Assembly (NCBI GenBank): GCA_029433365.1
Contig: JAQTHZ010000001.1
Coordinates: forward strand, 1-64,000
Direction of reading: 5' to 3'
Source of the DNA: Orbaceae bacterium ESL0721
Lineage (GTDB): Bacteria; Pseudomonadota; Gammaproteobacteria; Enterobacterales; Orbaceae
Length of the DNA stretch: 64,000 bases
Below are positions 61,379 to 64,000 of the stretch, piece after piece. Below the pieces are notes generated by a model, which made no database searches, had not been told where the DNA came from, and saw only the letters and a program-made list of their open reading frames with translations. Positions within the stretch are counted from its first letter, which is position 1. The number at the start of each line of letters is the position of its first letter. A program made the position numbers and the translations under genes.

Positions 61379-62620
61379 ATGGTGACATTTTCAAATTTAC
61401 TACATAATGCTATGTTAAAGCTAGATATGTTTCGAACAGTGGTATCGCGTCAACATTTTGTTGTTAGATCATTAGTTGAATTTATCCTAATAACAGTAGC
61501 CGCTTATCTATTTTGGGGGTTATTAATAATCGTTAAAGATCTATTTATCCCTTGGTCTATCGGTTTTAAACATCTTGATCTGTTAATAGTTTGTCTAATT
61601 ATTACTGCTCTTAATATTGTCAGTCGTATATCAGTTACCTTACGGAGCGCCGTAATTCTCTTTTATGCGTCATCAATCATCTCTTATCTATTAGCACTCT
61701 GTATTGCATCAGATCCATGGAGTATGATTAATAGCATAAGTACCTATTATAACTGCCTGATATTCGCACTAATTATTACCTGTGCCATTACCATTGCGCT
61801 ATTATGTAAAAGTTTGAAAGGGTTAATTTTTGTTACTATCTTCTCATTTTTATATATTCCAATGATTATATTGGTGATCTACTCATTTAACAGTTCAAGG
61901 CTTGTGACTGTATGGGCAGGATTCTCCTTTAACTGGTATTTTGAACTGATCAATAATGAAGCTCTACTTAAAGCAGTTGGTTTAAGTCTGTTTATTGCCT
62001 GTGCTGCTGCAACATTAGCTACTATTTTGGGTACTTTAGCATCGTATGCGATTATCCGTTTTAGGCGTTTTCGTGGTGCAAATCTCTTCTCCTTTATGAC
62101 CACAGCTCCCCTTGTCATGCCAGATGTTATTACTGGATTAGCACTGTTATTACTGTTTGTTGCAATGGGGCAGACGATTGGGTATCCAAAAGATCGTGGT
62201 GCAATTACCATCTGGATGGCGCATGTTACATTTTGTACTGCTTATGTTACTGTTGTAGTCAGTGCAAGATTAAGAGAACTTGATAAATCGATTGAAGAGG
62301 CAGCTTTAGATTTAGGTGCTAATCCACTTAAAGTCTTTTTTGTAATCACACTACCGATGATTATTCCAGCACTGATTTCTGGTTGGTTACTCGCTTTTAC
62401 CTTATCACTTGATGATCTTGTGATTGCCAGTTTTGTAGCCGGTCCAGGTGCGACGACTTTACCGATGTTGATCTTCTCAAAAGTTCGCCTTGGTGTTGAT
62501 CCGCAAATAAATGCATTAGCAACGATTATTCTATTAATTGTCGGTATTATCGGATTTATCTCATGGCTTATGATTCGTAAAACGGAACGTAAACGCACCA
62601 AAGAGATGCGGATAGGTTAA
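61379..62620 (+). CDS. potI: Putrescine ABC importer permease PotI, N-terminally extended
   Basis: The C-terminal 270 residues match Pot[42 protein letters not shown], the EAA loop [20 protein letters not shown], and [20 protein letters not shown]. About 140 extra residues with roughly four hydrophobic helices precede it, against 281 aa in E. coli. Its start abuts the potH stop (TAGATG). Both permeases carrying extra helices suggests a lineage-specific addition and not a mis-called start. Confidence 0.92.
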   Translation: MVTFSNLLHNAMLKLDMFRTVVSRQHFVVRSLVEFILITVAAYLFWGLLIIVKDLFIPWSIGFKHLDLLIVCLIITALNIVSRISVTLRSAVILFYASSIISYLLALCIASDPWSMINSISTYYNCLIFALIITCAITIALLCKSLKGLIFVTIFSFLYIPMIILVIYSFNSSRLVTVWAGFSFNWYFELINNEALLKAVGLSLFIACAAATLATILGTLASYAIIRFRRFRGANLFSFMTTAPLVMPDVITGLALLLLFVAMGQTIGYPKDRGAITIWMAHVTFCTAYVTVVVSARLRELDKSIEEAALDLGANPLKVFFVITLPMIIPALISGWLLAFTLSLDDLVIASFVAGPGATTLPMLIFSKVRLGVDPQINALATIILLIVGIIGFISWLMIRKTERKRTKEMRIG

Positions 62621-62643
62621 AGATATTAAAAAGGAGATCGATA

Positions 62644-63279
62644 ATGAATCAATTTAATCTGCAAGAGTTTGGTACGCCAATTGAACGTGTCCAAAAGGCA
62701 ATTGATGCAATTAAAGCAGGTAAAGGTGTTCTTGTTTTAGATGATGAAGATCGCGAAAACGAGGGCGATTTAGTTTGGGCAGCCGAGACGATAACAGCAC
62801 CGCAAATGGCATTAACAATTCGTTATGGTAGTGGTATTGTCTGCTTATGTTTACCGCAAACTACCTGCAATGCATTAGATTTACCAATGATGGTTAACCA
62901 TAATACCAGTAAAAATAATACTGCATTTACAATATCTATTGAAGCTGCTAATGGTGTAACTACAGGTGTTTCAGCCGCAGATCGGGTTACTACTATTAAA
63001 GCAGCAGTTGCTGATAATGCAAAACCAAGTGATCTTAATCACCCAGGGCATGTCTTCCCATTGGTAGCAAAAGAGGGTGGTGTCTTAACCCGTCGTGGTC
63101 ATACCGAAGCTTCGGTTGATTTAGTGAGTTTGGCAGGCTTAAAACCGGCTGCGGTACTGTGTGAATTAACCAATGATGACGGCACAATGGCAAGAGCACC
63201 TGAAGTGGTTCAATTTGCCAAAACGCATGATATGCCTGTTGTTACTATAGAAGATATTGTTGAATACCGTAATCAGTAA
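62644..63279 (+). CDS. ribB: 3,4-dihydroxy-2-butanone-4-phosphate synthase
   Basis: RibB makes the four-carbon unit of riboflavin from ribulose 5-phosphate. The 211-residue protein has [18 protein letters not shown] (metal and substrate loop), and [19 protein letters not shown]. No RibA domain is fused. It starts 23 bases after potI with AAGGAG. There is therefore no room for the FMN riboswitch that precedes ribB in E. coli, and it is likely co-transcribed with the pot genes. Confidence 0.96.
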   Translation: MNQFNLQEFGTPIERVQKAIDAIKAGKGVLVLDDEDRENEGDLVWAAETITAPQMALTIRYGSGIVCLCLPQTTCNALDLPMMVNHNTSKNNTAFTISIEAANGVTTGVSAADRVTTIKAAVADNAKPSDLNHPGHVFPLVAKEGGVLTRRGHTEASVDLVSLAGLKPAAVLCELTNDDGTMARAPEVVQFAKTHDMPVVTIEDIVEYRNQ

Positions 63280-63453
63280 AATAGTTTATCGCAATATTTA
63301 ACAATAATTTTAAGCTATGTTTTTAAACCATATGACTAACATCATATTATTAAAATTATATTTTTAAATATCTTATTTTTAATAACTATAGTTAAAAAAT
63401 AATTAAAAATATAGTTAAAAACATAGCTAAACCCAAAAAGTAAAACCCATCAT

Positions 63454-63481
63454 AAAACGCTATTTAAAAGTAGCGTTTTTT
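63454..63481 (+). terminator. Terminator of ribB
   Basis: AAAACGCTA pairs with TAGCGTTTT around an 8-base loop, followed by more Ts. The 170 bases between the stop codon and this stem are AT-rich and without a gene. Confidence 0.85.
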
Positions 63482-63547
63482 GCGTTATCATAGTGGTTAT
63501 TTATACAGCTGTTTTGCTTAATCTATAAGTGACAACCATTTAACACT

Positions 63548-64000
63548 ATGCGCAAAATTATTCATGTCGATATGGACTGTTTCTATGCTCAAGTTGAGAT
63601 GCGAGACAATCCTCAATATCGCAATTTACCTATTGCAGTGGGCGGCGATCCCCGTAAGCGGGGTGTCGTTGCCACAGCAAACTATCTTGCTCGGCAATAT
63701 GGTATCCATAGTGCAATGTCGATGGCGCAAGCGGTAAAATTGTGTCCCAATCTTAAAATAGTTTCTGGTCGATTTAGTGTCTATAAAGAGGTGTCAGGTC
63801 AGCTTCAGCAAATTTTTAGTCGATATACAAAATTGATTGAAGCCATATCGTTAGATGAAGCCTACTTAGATGTTACACACTGCCCTCTATTTCATGGTTC
63901 AGCAACTTTAATTGCAAAAGATATTCGTAAAACTATTTTTGAAGAGTTATCCCTTACCTCATCTGCGGGTGTTGCACCGCTAAAATTTTTAGCAAAAATT
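63548..64000 (+). CDS. dinB: DNA polymerase IV (DinB), cut by the window end
   Basis: This is the N-terminal 151 residues of the error-prone Y-family polymerase used in lesion bypass. Motifs are [18 protein letters not shown] (first metal Asp), [18 protein letters not shown], and [14 protein letters not shown] (second acidic pair), then [13 protein letters not shown]. The frame is open to the last base. No clear LexA box is seen in the short upstream region after the ribB terminator. Confidence 0.95.
   Translation, partial: MRKIIHVDMDCFYAQVEMRDNPQYRNLPIAVGGDPRKRGVVATANYLARQYGIHSAMSMAQAVKLCPNLKIVSGRFSVYKEVSGQLQQIFSRYTKLIEAISLDEAYLDVTHCPLFHGSATLIAKDIRKTIFEELSLTSSAGVAPLKFLAKI

Overview
This window looks like a chromosomal segment of a low-GC gammaproteobacterium. 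Its core genes and gene order resemble the enteric/Pasteurellaceae lineage: rnm-yciO-rluB, cmoA-cmoB, lolCDE, ampD next to ppdD-hofB-hofC-pilD, and potFGHI. The AT-rich composition, many decayed toxin modules and a mixed enteric/Pasteurella flavour make Orbaceae (Gilliamella, Frischella and relatives, insect-gut symbionts) my best guess. This is inferred from protein resemblance, not from a marker gene.

Layout. Positions 1-5,270 are a graveyard of polymorphic-toxin modules. They hold repeated pretoxin segments, a decayed WHH/HNH nuclease toxin with a decayed SUKH immunity gene, a second nuclease-like toxin tip with an apparently intact immunity gene, an orphan immunity gene, and a transposase remnant. 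Positions 5,577-7,224 hold a surface-protein gene with about 25 copies of an 8-bp repeat at its 5' end. This is a classic slipped-strand phase-variation layout and it currently reads OFF. Positions 7,333-13,472 carry alr, mltG, rraB, rnm, yciO and rluB. Positions 13,622-18,882 (minus strand) carry an amidohydrolase with a possible attenuator, argS, cmoB and cmoA. Positions 19,109-32,542 carry a membrane metallophosphoesterase with decayed partial duplicates, rnd, a YdgA-like protein, mfd, lolCDE and cfa. Positions 33,433-42,437 hold a CdiA/FHA-type two-partner-secretion exoprotein, a small immunity candidate, an orphan cdiA scrap and an IS3-family element. Positions 42,494-64,000 carry htpG, zntA, a SetA-like sugar exporter, yqcC, ampD, a minimal type IV pilus cluster, pssA, ydiK, ecotin, ybjN, the putrescine importer potFGHI, ribB and the start of dinB.

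Functional themes. Core genes serve peptidoglycan (alr, mltG, ampD), RNA processing and modification (rnm, rnd, rluB, cmoAB, rraB), lipoprotein export (lolCDE), phospholipids (pssA, cfa), stress and metal tolerance (htpG, zntA) and putrescine import. Accessory genes are about competition and surface contact: polymorphic toxins, the CdiA-like protein, the phase-variable adhesin and a protease inhibitor (ecotin).

Two window-wide signals stand out. First, the 13-bp word ATGTTTTAGGGTT, or a close match sharing the 10-base core, occurs 12 times in both orientations, in genes and between them. It forms an inverted-pair terminator and short tandem clusters, which is the behaviour expected of a DNA-uptake sequence. 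Second, at least five core genes (rnm, rluB, cmoB, rnd, mfd) and several accessory genes are broken by single-base indels, mostly in homopolymers. This points either to uncorrected sequencing errors or to a mutator/decaying genome. I counted everything by eye and ran no search.
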